Below are positions 1-6,440 of a stretch of DNA of 21,497 bases, in pieces; positions within the stretch are counted from its first letter, which is position 1; the number at the start of each line of letters is the position of its first letter. The position numbers were made by a program, and so were the translations under genes. A model generated the notes under the pieces. It saw only the letters and a program-made list of their open reading frames with translations, had not been told where the DNA came from and did not search any database. Source of the stretch: CAJQQY01 sp964352225 (lineage in GTDB: Bacteria > Bacteroidota > Bacteroidia > Chitinophagales > Saprospiraceae); the NCBI GenBank assembly GCA_964352225.1, contig CAYGRM010000074.1:1-21497 (forward strand). The letters run 5' to 3'.

Positions 1-89
1 AGCTTGCAAATTCTTTGCTTCAAAGTTTCGGACTCGAAGAATTTACAATCGAGAAACCTACTTCTAAAACTCAAAATCAAGAATCATGA
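1..89 (+). CDS. C-terminal fragment of a small protein, cut by the window edge
   Basis: Reading from base 3, the frame is open to a TGA at 87-89 and ends ...LANSLLQSFGLEEFTIEKPTSKTQNQES. The SLLQSFGLEEF part resembles SLAEEFGFEEF at the end of the 75-residue protein at 1322-1549, so this is probably the tail of a paralogue with a longer C-terminus. Its stop overlaps the next start (ATGA), which suggests translational coupling to the ASCH gene. The function is unknown and the N-terminus lies outside the window. Confidence 0.5.
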   Translation, partial: LANSLLQSFGLEEFTIEKPTSKTQNQES

Positions 90-532
90 AAGCATTTTCA
101 GTAAAACAACCTTTTGCAATGTTCATTGCGAATGGAAAAAAGACTCTAGAAATCAAACCTATGAAAACGAATTATCGAGGTAAGATTCTCATTTGTAGTT
201 CCAAGAAAATTCATGATGGAAATTGTATCGTGAATCGAGCAGGTGAATTTGGTTTAGTTCCTTGTGAACTCTACTACTCAATCCTGACAATGAACTTCAC
301 GCAACCAAGCGCAAAACTTGGACACGCCGTTGCAATTGTCAATTTGGTAGACTGTAGAAAAATGGAAAATACAGAAGCCGACAAACTCGCAGCTAGACAC
401 GATTTTGTAGAAGGTGCTTGGGTTTGGGTTTTCGAGAATGCAGAAAAAATTACACCGTTTCCAGTTCGGGGAAAACTCGGATTGTTTGAAGTTCCTTTTC
501 AAGTTCCAGTTTTCAAAATCAAAGAAACCTAA
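86..532 (+). CDS. ASCH-domain (PUA-like fold) protein
   Basis: The 148-residue protein opens with SVKQPFAMFIANGKKTLEIKP and then TNYRGKILICSSKK. This matches the ASCH pattern of an N-terminal strand, G-x-K-x-x-E, and Y-R-G followed by a hydrophobic strand. The C-terminal WVWVFENAEKITPFPVRGKLGLFEVP fits the closing strands of the fold. The domain therefore fills the whole protein. ASCH domains belong to the PUA-like superfamily and are thought to bind RNA or modified nucleic acid; some members are ribonucleases. No catalytic role can be assigned here. The start overlaps the previous stop by the ATGA arrangement, and it heads a run of small plus-strand genes leading to a recombinase. Confidence 0.8.
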   Translation: MKAFSVKQPFAMFIANGKKTLEIKPMKTNYRGKILICSSKKIHDGNCIVNRAGEFGLVPCELYYSILTMNFTQPSAKLGHAVAIVNLVDCRKMENTEADKLAARHDFVEGAWVWVFENAEKITPFPVRGKLGLFEVPFQVPVFKIKET

Positions 533-550
533 TTACTAAACCCAGCTTCT

Positions 551-575
551 CGATTCGAGAGGCGCAAAACTTGTA
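551..575 (+). repeat. 25-bp direct repeat, copy 1, just upstream of a small gene
   Basis: These 25 bases are identical to 810-834. They contain ATTCGAGAGGCGCAAAACTT and end 2 bases before the ATG at 578. The inner GCGCAAAACTTG also occurs inside the ASCH gene at 309-320. The position directly before two start codons suggests a shared leader, a regulator site, or the remnant of a duplication. Confidence 0.75.
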
Positions 576-577
576 TT

Positions 578-793
578 ATGAAAAAGGTATCACCATTTTA
601 TTATGAACTTTTAAAAATCGCAGGAAAGGAAGAAGGGCACGAACCTATGACCGCTGCCGAAGAAAGAGAGGAATCAATCCAAGATTTGAAAAATCAATTA
701 TCTCGTTTTGTAACTCCTGATGGAAAACCAATTACAGAGGATCCCGAAAAAATGGCAATTGATTTACTGAACGGAAAAACTAAATTTCAATAA
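578..793 (+). CDS. Small hypothetical protein, 71 aa
   Basis: I do not recognise this protein. It is soluble and highly charged: MKKVSPFYYELLKIAGKEEG at the start, then an acidic stretch around residues 24-35 (TAAEEREESIQDL) and a predicted helix to about residue 42. There is no signal peptide or membrane segment. It starts 2 bases after the 25-bp repeat at 551-575 and sits 45 bases downstream of the ASCH stop. It shares its upstream element with the next gene, although the two proteins are not similar. Codon use is like that of its plus-strand neighbours, which supports a real gene. Confidence 0.6.
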   Translation: MKKVSPFYYELLKIAGKEEGHEPMTAAEEREESIQDLKNQLSRFVTPDGKPITEDPEKMAIDLLNGKTKFQ

Positions 794-809
794 CCAGTTT
801 TTCGAACCC

Positions 810-834
810 GATTCGAGAGGCGCAAAACTTGTAG
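810..834 (+). repeat. 25-bp direct repeat, copy 2, just upstream of a small gene
   Basis: Identical to 551-575 over 25 bases and placed one base before the ATG at 836, almost the same offset as copy 1. The flanking sequences on both sides differ, so the conserved block is sharply bounded. Confidence 0.75.
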
Positions 835-835
835 C

Positions 836-1084
836 ATGAAAAAAGAATTTAAAGTTGAAGGAAAAACAGTTTCTATTTACAAAGATTACTCCTACGAATC
901 AGACCACAGAGAAGCGCCATTCCAAATTGTTTTAGAAACTTTAGAATTTGATGAACTAGGAGAAATCGGATGTAATCAAAAAGTAGGATTCAAAACCGAA
1001 GAATCTAGAGACAAAGCATTTGAAGGAGTTGGAGCAATCAATGCAGTTAATTTTTACAATCACATGAAAGCCTTGATTTCCTGA
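836..1084 (+). CDS. Small hypothetical protein, 82 aa
   Basis: I do not recognise this protein. It begins MKKEFKVEGKTVSIYKDYSY and has alternating strand-like segments (KTVSIYKD, FQIVLETLEF, NQKVGFKT) followed by a C-terminal helix (SRDKAFEGVGAINAVNFYNH). That suggests a small alpha/beta domain. There is no signal peptide. It is preceded by the same 25-bp element as the gene at 578, so the two are probably expressed or regulated alike. Confidence 0.6.
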   Translation: MKKEFKVEGKTVSIYKDYSYESDHREAPFQIVLETLEFDELGEIGCNQKVGFKTEESRDKAFEGVGAINAVNFYNHMKALIS

Positions 1085-1321
1085 TTTCCCAATTTCGCAT
1101 AATAGCCAGAGAGCGAAAAAAACTCCAAAATCGATTCCCATTTCATTGAACTTTCCGTTATCCTTTTTTTACTTTTAACTACCTTTTACGCACTCAAAAT
1201 TAAAATACGAAATTATGAACATCTACACTTTTGACCAAAACAACAATTCCAATTTTTAATTCAACGAAGATGAACCTAGAAACTTTGAATCTAGATTTTG
1301 GAACTTTAATATTTTAATAAC
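1085..1321. other. Intergenic, 237 bp, with possible remnant of a small ORF
   Basis: No gene of convincing length. From ATG 1215 a 14-codon ORF ends at TAA 1257-1259. The same frame then stays open (FNEDEPRNFESRFWNFNILIT) to about 1340, so a single stop may have broken a small gene. There is no clear promoter of the TAnnTTTG type, although a T-rich block lies at 1164-1180. Confidence 0.4.
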
Positions 1322-1549
1322 ATGCAATTCAAATTCATAGAACTAGAAAAAGAAATCCAAGTTTCAAAAACTGGATTCAAATTACAAGATGATGATGGGA
1401 ATCCATTTCTCGCTTTTAATTACAATGCTGCAGGACTTCCAGTTGTGAAGATTCTAAAAGGTGAGCAAATAGGAAAACAGTTTATCGCTGATCCTGAAAC
1501 CTTTTTCAAATCACTTGCAGAGGAATTCGGTTTTGAAGAATTTATCTAA
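1322..1549 (+). CDS. Small hypothetical protein, 75 aa, upstream of a recombinase
   Basis: The protein reads MQFKFIELEKEIQVSKTGFK, then LQDDDGNPFLAFNYNAAG, and ends FFKSLAEEFGFEEFI. It is acidic, probably alpha/beta, with no signal peptide. I know no family for it. Its C-terminal SLAEEFGFEEF resembles the fragment cut by the window start (SLLQSFGLEEF), so two related small genes flank this block. It ends 15 bases before the recombinase gene and is probably co-transcribed with it. A role as a recombinase accessory factor is only a guess from position. Confidence 0.6.
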   Translation: MQFKFIELEKEIQVSKTGFKLQDDDGNPFLAFNYNAAGLPVVKILKGEQIGKQFIADPETFFKSLAEEFGFEEFI

Positions 1550-1564
1550 TCAAAAATTAGAATC

Positions 1565-2236
1565 ATGAGTAAAGCCATCACAAAACAAGTCGCTCGAATT
1601 TTTCGAAAACATGGAATCAGTTACGAGCAATCCAAAAATATTTTCAAGGAAGTTCGAAAGGAACTAAACTTGAAACCTAAGCCTTCCAAAAACAAAGGAA
1701 CGGTCAAACGACTCTCCAGAGCCGAGCTCGAAAGTTTCATTAATGCAGCTTTCGATAAATCCGCAAAGGTTGGTTTGATGATGATGGTCCTCTACGAAAC
1801 TGGGTGCCGAGTTGATGAATTTTGTAACTTGGAAACCGAAGACATTTATTTCCAAGAAATGAAAATCATTGTCAAGTCTGGAAAAGGAGATAAAAGAAGA
1901 GAAGTTCCAGTTTCTAAAAGCCTTATAAAAAGCCTCAAAATTTGGCTTGACAATCGCACACACGGATTTTTATTTATCAATACTCGATACAGGAAATTCT
2001 CAGCACGATCTATTCAACTAATTTGCAAGGATTTGAGACAAGCTGCAGAAATCAAGCTTGACATTACTCCACACACATTACGACACACCAGAGCCACGCT
2101 TCTTGCTGAGGATGGATTGGAAAAAGATCTCCTGGCTAAATTTCTAGGACACTCGAAAACGGAGACTACGGAAATTTATACGAATACCGCGAATCTGAAA
2201 TTGAATGAGAAGTTTCGAGAGATTGATGTTTCGTAG
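1565..2236 (+). CDS. Tyrosine recombinase (Xer/integrase family), short form
   Basis: The 223-residue protein carries the full catalytic set of the phage-integrase family: R82 in ETGCRVDEFCNLE, a lysine in SGKGDKRREVPV (around 107-110), H170 and R173 in PHTLRH, H196 in FLGHS, and the nucleophile Y205 in TEIYTNT. The N-terminal part (1-50) is basic and much shorter than the usual SAM-like core-binding domain, so the protein is about 75 residues shorter than XerC/XerD. It should cut and rejoin DNA at specific sites, for example to resolve plasmid multimers or integrate an element. It is the last plus-strand gene before the oppositely oriented TPR/restriction block, consistent with a role in that block's acquisition, but no attachment site is evident. 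Confidence 0.9.
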   Translation: MSKAITKQVARIFRKHGISYEQSKNIFKEVRKELNLKPKPSKNKGTVKRLSRAELESFINAAFDKSAKVGLMMMVLYETGCRVDEFCNLETEDIYFQEMKIIVKSGKGDKRREVPVSKSLIKSLKIWLDNRTHGFLFINTRYRKFSARSIQLICKDLRQAAEIKLDITPHTLRHTRATLLAEDGLEKDLLAKFLGHSKTETTEIYTNTANLKLNEKFREIDVS

Positions 2237-2295
2237 TGAATTTTGACAAGACGTGTGTTGAGTTACAAACGACGGTGTTGAGCTGTTTGTCTCTA

Positions 2296-2322
2296 GCTAT
2301 TGGATAGCCCCCTCTTTTTATT
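2296..2322 (+). terminator. Weak terminator-like hairpin after the recombinase gene
   Basis: GCTAT (2296-2300) and ATAGC (2304-2308) form a 5-bp stem with a 3-base loop, followed by CCCCTCTTTTTATTTC. The T-run is interrupted and offset, so termination of the recombinase transcript here is plausible but not strong. Confidence 0.35.
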
Positions 2323-2329
2323 TCTTTAT

Positions 2330-2930
2330 CTAATTACAAAACTCTTTTATAGCCCTGTATGCGTTACCATGCCCTAACTCTCCAGCTTTAGATAAATCCA
2401 GACAGCCTTCATCTATTTTTTTCATGTCTATTTTTGTTAATCCTCTATTAAAATATGCACTTGCATGTTTAGGATTAAGCTCAATAACTTTGTTATAGTC
2501 TTGTATAGCTCCTCTAGAATCATAGAGGCTGTCCTTAGAGTTACCTCTGTTAAAATATGCTTCTGCATATTTAGGACTAAGCTCAATAACTTTGTTATAG
2601 TCTTGTATAGCTCCTCTGTAATCTTTGAGGTACCCCTTAGTTAATCCTCTACTAAAATATGCGTCTGCATGTTTAGGACTAAGCTCAATAACTTTGTTAT
2701 AGTCTTGTATAGCTCCTCTGTAATCTNNNNNNNNNNNNNNNNNNNNNNNNNNNNNNNNNNNNNNNNNNNNNNNNNNNNNNNNNNNNNNNNNNNNNNNNNN
2801 NNNNNNNNNNNNNNNNNNNNNNNNNNTGAAGGCCATATTTAGATATCCCTCTTTTAAAGTAAGTTTCTGCGTCTTGACTATATCCAGTTATTCCAATAGT
2901 CAGTAGTAATAAGATCAAAGTGCTTTTCAT
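2330..2930 (-). CDS. Exported tetratricopeptide-repeat protein (interrupted by an assembly gap)
   Basis: The start ATG at 2928-2930 gives MKSTLILLLLTIGITGYSQD, a signal peptide with a Bacteroidota YSQ|D cleavage site. This is followed by AETYFKRGISKYGL and then the gap at 2727-2826. Beyond the gap, three 34-residue TPR units remain (DYRGAIQDYNKVIELSPKHA type), then the family-specific tail DEGCLDLSKAGELG...IKEFCN and TAG. The two sides are in different frames only because the gap is set at 100 N. TPRs are protein-protein interaction scaffolds, here in the periplasm or at the surface. The same signal peptide and tail occur in the next three genes, so this is one member of a tandem family. The partner is unknown. 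Confidence 0.8.
2727..2826. other. Assembly gap (100 N) inside TPR repeats
   Basis: Exactly 100 N, a conventional placeholder rather than a measured size. Joining the flanks rebuilds a CAA codon (L-Q-D-Y-R-G), as in the paralogues, so the missing sequence is probably a whole number of 102-bp TPR units. Confidence 0.95.
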
Positions 2931-2970
2931 GTTTATTTTTCTTTTTTTATTTAGTGAGTATTGTTATTAT

Positions 2971-3000
2971 TTCTACTTCTGTAATGAACTGGTTACTTTT
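2971..3000. repeat. Spacer repeat between TPR genes (copies also at about 3849, 4449 and 5089)
   Basis: TTCTACTTCTGTAATGAACT followed by GGTTACTTTT lies between the start of one TPR gene and the stop of the next. Near-identical copies begin at 3849 and 4449, and a shorter one at 5089. Read on the minus strand, each unit is tail (YCN), stop, spacer, start. The array therefore grew by tandem duplication of gene plus spacer. Confidence 0.8.
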
Positions 3001-3007
3001 CTTCTAA

Positions 3008-3814
3008 TCAATTACAATATTTTTTTATTGCATCATATGCTTTTCCTAAACCTAGTTCTCCAGCTTTTGATAAATCTAAACAGCCTTCGTCTTTTTGATT
3101 AATAGCTAATTTAATTATTCCTCTATGAAAATATGCTGGAGAATAATTAGGATTAAGTTCAATGGCTTTAGTATAATCTAAGATAGCTCCTCTATTATCT
3201 CCTAGAAAACTCTTACTATTTCCTCTATTATTATATGCTTCAGGATAATTAGGATTAAGTTCAATAGCTTTAGTATAATCTAAGATAGCTCCTCTATTAT
3301 CTTCAAGTCCACTCTTACAAAGTCCTCTATTTATGTATGCTTGAGCATACTTAGGATTAAGCTCAATGGCTTTAGTATAATCTAAGATAGCTCCTCTGTT
3401 ATCTCCAAGTAAACTCTTACAATATCCTCTATTCTGGTATGCTTCAGAATAATTAGGATTAAGTTCAATAGCTTTAGTATAATCCAAAATAGCTCCTCTG
3501 TGGTCTCCAAGGTCAAACTTAGAATATCCTCTATACTGGTATGCTTCAATAAAATTAGGATTAAGTTCAATAACTTTAGTATAATCTAAGATAGCTCCTC
3601 TCATATCTCCAAGACTGCCCTTACAAGATCCTCTTTTATGGTATGCTTCAGCATAATTAGGATTAAGTTCAATAGCTTTAGTATAATCCAAAATAGCTCC
3701 TTTGTAATCTTGTAAATTATATTTATCTACTCCTTTATCAAAGTATGTATTAGCGTCCTGACAAAATACATTTAGCCCTAGAGTCATAAAAAATAAGATT
3801 AAAGTGTTTTTCAT
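3008..3814 (-). CDS. Exported tetratricopeptide-repeat protein, the longest intact copy
   Basis: The 268-residue protein has a signal peptide (MKNTLILFFMTLGLNVFC, cleavage near residue 19), then about six consecutive 34-residue TPR units of the form D-x-x-G-A-I-L-D-Y-T-K-A-I-E-L-N-P-N-Y, and a final partial unit leading into the conserved tail DEGCLDLSKAGELG...IKKYCN. G8, Y11, A20 and P32 of the TPR consensus are kept. At the DNA level the units are 102-bp tandem repeats with few differences, which points to recent repeat amplification. It is followed by a copy of the spacer repeat. A secreted scaffold or binding protein is likely. The cysteine near the cleavage site could make it a lipoprotein, but the paralogues have serine or tyrosine there. 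Confidence 0.88.
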   Translation of the reverse strand: MKNTLILFFMTLGLNVFCQDANTYFDKGVDKYNLQDYKGAILDYTKAIELNPNYAEAYHKRGSCKGSLGDMRGAILDYTKVIELNPNFIEAYQYRGYSKFDLGDHRGAILDYTKAIELNPNYSEAYQNRGYCKSLLGDNRGAILDYTKAIELNPKYAQAYINRGLCKSGLEDNRGAILDYTKAIELNPNYPEAYNNRGNSKSFLGDNRGAILDYTKAIELNPNYSPAYFHRGIIKLAINQKDEGCLDLSKAGELGLGKAYDAIKKYCN

Positions 3815-3883
3815 TTTTATTTAATTTAATATTAATTATAGTTGTTATTTCTACTTCTGTAATGAACTGGTTACTTTCTCCTA

Positions 3884-4408
3884 TCAATTACAATATTCTT
3901 TTATATCATCATAAGCATCTTCAAAACCTAGCTCCCCAGCTTTTGAGAGGTCTAAGCATCCTTCATTTGTTTTTTTAATTTTAATTTTTGATAATCCTCT
4001 GAAATAATAAGTGTATGGAACTATTTCTGGGTGCATTGGTTTAAGTTCTATAATTTTGTTATAATCATTGATTGCCCCTCTGTAATCTGAGCGTTTATAT
4101 TTTAATTGTGCTCTACTGAGAAAGGAATCTACATCTGTTGGTTTGAGCTTTATGGCTTGGTTGTAATCTAACATTGCCCCTCTGTAGTCTTCGAGCTTCT
4201 CTTTACAAGATCCCCTTAAATGATACTCTCCTGCACTCTTGGGGTCGAGTTTTATGGCTTTGCTAAAATCTAGTATAGCTCCTTTGTAATCCTTGTTTAC
4301 CATTTTTCTAATCGCTTTGTCAGATAGTTTGGCAGCTTCTCTTTTAGTGTCTTGGCTATATCCACTAATTCCAATAGTAAGGAGTAACAAAATAAAAATA
4401 TGTTTCAT
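3884..4408 (-). CDS. Exported tetratricopeptide-repeat protein, short and diverged copy
   Basis: The 174-residue protein has a signal peptide (MKHIFILLLLTIGISGYSQD), then a paralogue-specific stretch (TKREAAKLSDKAIRKMVNK), three TPR units (DYKGAILDFSKAIKLDPKSA and two more), a longer loop around PMHPEIVPYTYY in the last unit, and the family tail NEGCLDLSKAGELG...IKEYCN. Its repeats differ more from one another than those of the neighbour at 3008-3814, so it seems an older member of the array. It is flanked by the common spacer repeat. The binding partner is unknown. Confidence 0.87.
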   Translation of the reverse strand: MKHIFILLLLTIGISGYSQDTKREAAKLSDKAIRKMVNKDYKGAILDFSKAIKLDPKSAGEYHLRGSCKEKLEDYRGAMLDYNQAIKLKPTDVDSFLSRAQLKYKRSDYRGAINDYNKIIELKPMHPEIVPYTYYFRGLSKIKIKKTNEGCLDLSKAGELGFEDAYDDIKEYCN

Positions 4409-4485
4409 GTTATTTATCTGTTATAAGTGTTAAATGATTATTGTCTTTTTCTACTTCTGTAATGAATTGGTTACTTTTCTTCTAA

Positions 4486-5047
4486 TTAATTACAATAATC
4501 TTTTATTACATCGTATGCTTTTCCCATACCTAACTCACCAGCTTTTGATAAGTCTAAACAGGCTTCATTTATTTGATTAAGCGATAGTTTAGAAATCGCT
4601 CTACTGAAGTAGGCATTAGCATGATTAGGATCAAGTTCAATAGTTTTATTGAAATCTAATATAGCTCCTCGATTATCTTCTAAAAGACTTTTACTATGGG
4701 CTCTAAATAGATAGAATGAAGGATTATTAGGATCGAGTTCAATAGCTTTCGTAAAGTCTAATATAGCTCCTCGATAATCTNNNNNNNNNNNNNNNNNNNN
4801 NNNNNNNNNNNNNNNNNNNNNNNNNNNNNNNNNNNNNNNNNNNNNNNNNNNNNNNNNNNNNNNNNNNNNNNNNNNNNNNNTCAGTTAAATTAGGATCGAG
4901 TTCAATAGCTTTCGTAAAGTCTAATATAGCTCCTCTGTAATCTTGAAGATTAATTTTAGTATGACCTCTATCATAGTATGTTATAGCGTCTTGACTATAT
5001 CCATTTATTCCAATAATCAGTATAATTAAGATTAAAGCGTTTTTCAT
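4486..5047 (-). CDS. Exported tetratricopeptide-repeat protein (interrupted by an assembly gap)
   Basis: The ATG at 5045-5047 gives MKNALILIILIIGINGYSQD and then one TPR unit up to ELDPNLT. The gap at 4781-4880 follows. After it, the reading frame continues at DYRGAILDFTKAIELDPNNP, one further unit (EDNRGAILDFNKTIELDPNH) and the tail NEACLDLSKAGELGMGKAYD...KDYCN, with TAA at 4486-4488. The gene is therefore longer than a simple frame scan across the Ns would show. It is the first gene of the TPR array in the direction of transcription, and the array's leader hairpin (5090-5123) lies upstream. Confidence 0.8.
4781..4880. other. Assembly gap (100 N) inside TPR repeats
   Basis: Exactly 100 N, flanked on both sides by nearly the same 40-base TPR sequence. 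From the 102-bp unit length, the missing piece should be 39 bases plus a multiple of 102, which restores the frame. Confidence 0.95.
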
Positions 5048-5089
5048 GTTTATTTTCTTTTTTTAGTTATTAAGTATACTGTTGTTATT

Positions 5090-5123
5090 TCTACTTCTGT
5101 AATGAAAATTTTACGGAAGTAGA
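5090..5123 (-). promoter_or_regulatory. Inverted repeat in the leader region of the TPR array
   Basis: TCTACTTCTGTAA (5090-5102) and TTACGGAAGTAGA (5111-5123) are 13-base arms with one G/T-type mismatch and an 8-base loop. Only one arm is kept in the downstream inter-gene spacers, so the full hairpin is specific to the first gene. It could be an operator or a structured leader. The rest of 5048-5340 (293 bp between the array and the specificity gene) shows no gene and no clear terminator for the restriction operon. Confidence 0.5.
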
Positions 5124-5340
5124 CCCCGTTTATTATAAATCCTTTTCTTCTTCTACTTTAGTCAAACAAACGGTGTTAATCCCCCACAAAAACAATACAC
5201 TTACAAATCTTGATTCCTTTACCATAATTCTAGGTTTACACTATGGGGCATTTTTGACCTTTGTTCGATATTACCCAGCGTTTCTGTTTTGTTATCTCTG
5301 TTTTTTATAGGTGGCGCCAGCGGTGCAAATGTCTATGGCT

Positions 5341-6420
5341 TTATGCGTTGACTTTTTTATTAGTATACAAAACGACATCTTTAATGACCAATTTTTGAAT
5401 AGCAGAGATTATTGTTTCCATTATTTCAAAATTCGGTTGTTGGTTTACTTTTGGAAGTTTCATTTTGAAATCTAGACTCTGAGAACTTCTTAATTTATTT
5501 CCATAATCAAATTTACCAAAAATTGATTTTTCCATTGAAGTTGTAAAAAAGAGCATCAACTCTTTTGAATATTCTTTTTTAGTATTCCAATAAACGCCTG
5601 TATCGTCACCTGCACCAAAACTATAATTACGATAAAAAGCATTGCCAAAAATGTCAATTGTTATTGAGTTTTTTGGAAAGCTTGCCACAGGATTTGAAAT
5701 ATAATTTACAACTCCGGTATTGGTCACTCCTGCCATTACAAAAGGAATGTCACCAGGAATTTGATCATCTTTTCTAAGTCTTCTGCCTTGCTTTATTTTA
5801 TTAAAAATACTTTTATAAGTAAATTCTCCAAACTCAATTCTTTCATTCTCAAAATCTTCCAAAACTACTTTTTCTTCTGTAGTTAATGTGTAATCTTTCA
5901 ACCCAGTAGCTATTAAATATGCTTCCAGTTTTGCTATACGTTCTGCTTCAATCTCAGTAATAAAGCTTTCCATAAATTCAATGTCTATTTTTTTATTTTT
6001 TGTTGGAAGTTTGATTTCCATGTCTTTATAAATTTGCATACCAGGTTTGCGAGCGTATGAAAATTGATACATTAACATTGAAATTGCGGTTGAAATAAAG
6101 GCACCATTTTTTTCATTTAACCAATCAGCCTTAGCTGTAATAACTTGACTTGCTCCAAATTCTTTTGGTTGATAAGAAACAGCAGGTAAAGTTACACCTA
6201 ATACAATCCGATTGCCTGATACAGGTGCTTCATTGTTCTCAACCAAATACTTCTTGCTAACATTTCGTGAGAACATATTATTAAACATTGATTGAATAAT
6301 ATAAGGTACGCCACCTTCTGTGTTGTCTGTTGGTATTTCTCTTTGTGATTTTGCTTGTTTGATTGACTCAAACTTAAAAATATCACCTAATTTGTATACT
6401 TCCCACTTAACCTTTTTCAA
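5341..6420 (-). CDS. Restriction-modification specificity subunit (HsdS / BcgIB-like)
   Basis: The 359-residue protein has two similar halves, each a target-recognition domain. The first starts KWEVYKLGDIFKFE and contains GGVPYIIQSMFNN and PVSGNRIVLG. The second starts FGEFTYKSIFNKIKQGRRLR and contains GDIPFVMAGVTNTG and SITIDIFGNAFY. Helical spacers follow each domain (FITEIEAERIAKLEAYL; MMETIISAIQKL-like end). This is the layout of type I HsdS and of the BcgI B subunit (about 340 residues). It should choose the bipartite DNA target of the methyltransferase/nuclease encoded just upstream. It starts 20 bases after that gene on the same strand, so they form an operon. Confidence 0.88.
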   Translation of the reverse strand: MKKVKWEVYKLGDIFKFESIKQAKSQREIPTDNTEGGVPYIIQSMFNNMFSRNVSKKYLVENNEAPVSGNRIVLGVTLPAVSYQPKEFGASQVITAKADWLNEKNGAFISTAISMLMYQFSYARKPGMQIYKDMEIKLPTKNKKIDIEFMESFITEIEAERIAKLEAYLIATGLKDYTLTTEEKVVLEDFENERIEFGEFTYKSIFNKIKQGRRLRKDDQIPGDIPFVMAGVTNTGVVNYISNPVASFPKNSITIDIFGNAFYRNYSFGAGDDTGVYWNTKKEYSKELMLFFTTSMEKSIFGKFDYGNKLRSSQSLDFKMKLPKVNQQPNFEIMETIISAIQKLVIKDVVLYTNKKVNA

Positions 6421-6440
6421 TTTTTCGTTAAGTGGGCTAG

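Noticed and set aside
3008..3814. Regular ~102-bp repeats that might suggest a CRISPR-like array
   Set aside because: The repeats are in frame, encode TPR units and have no unique spacers.
2330..5047. Frame breaks in two TPR genes as pseudogenes
   Set aside because: They arise only from the arbitrary 100-N gap length.
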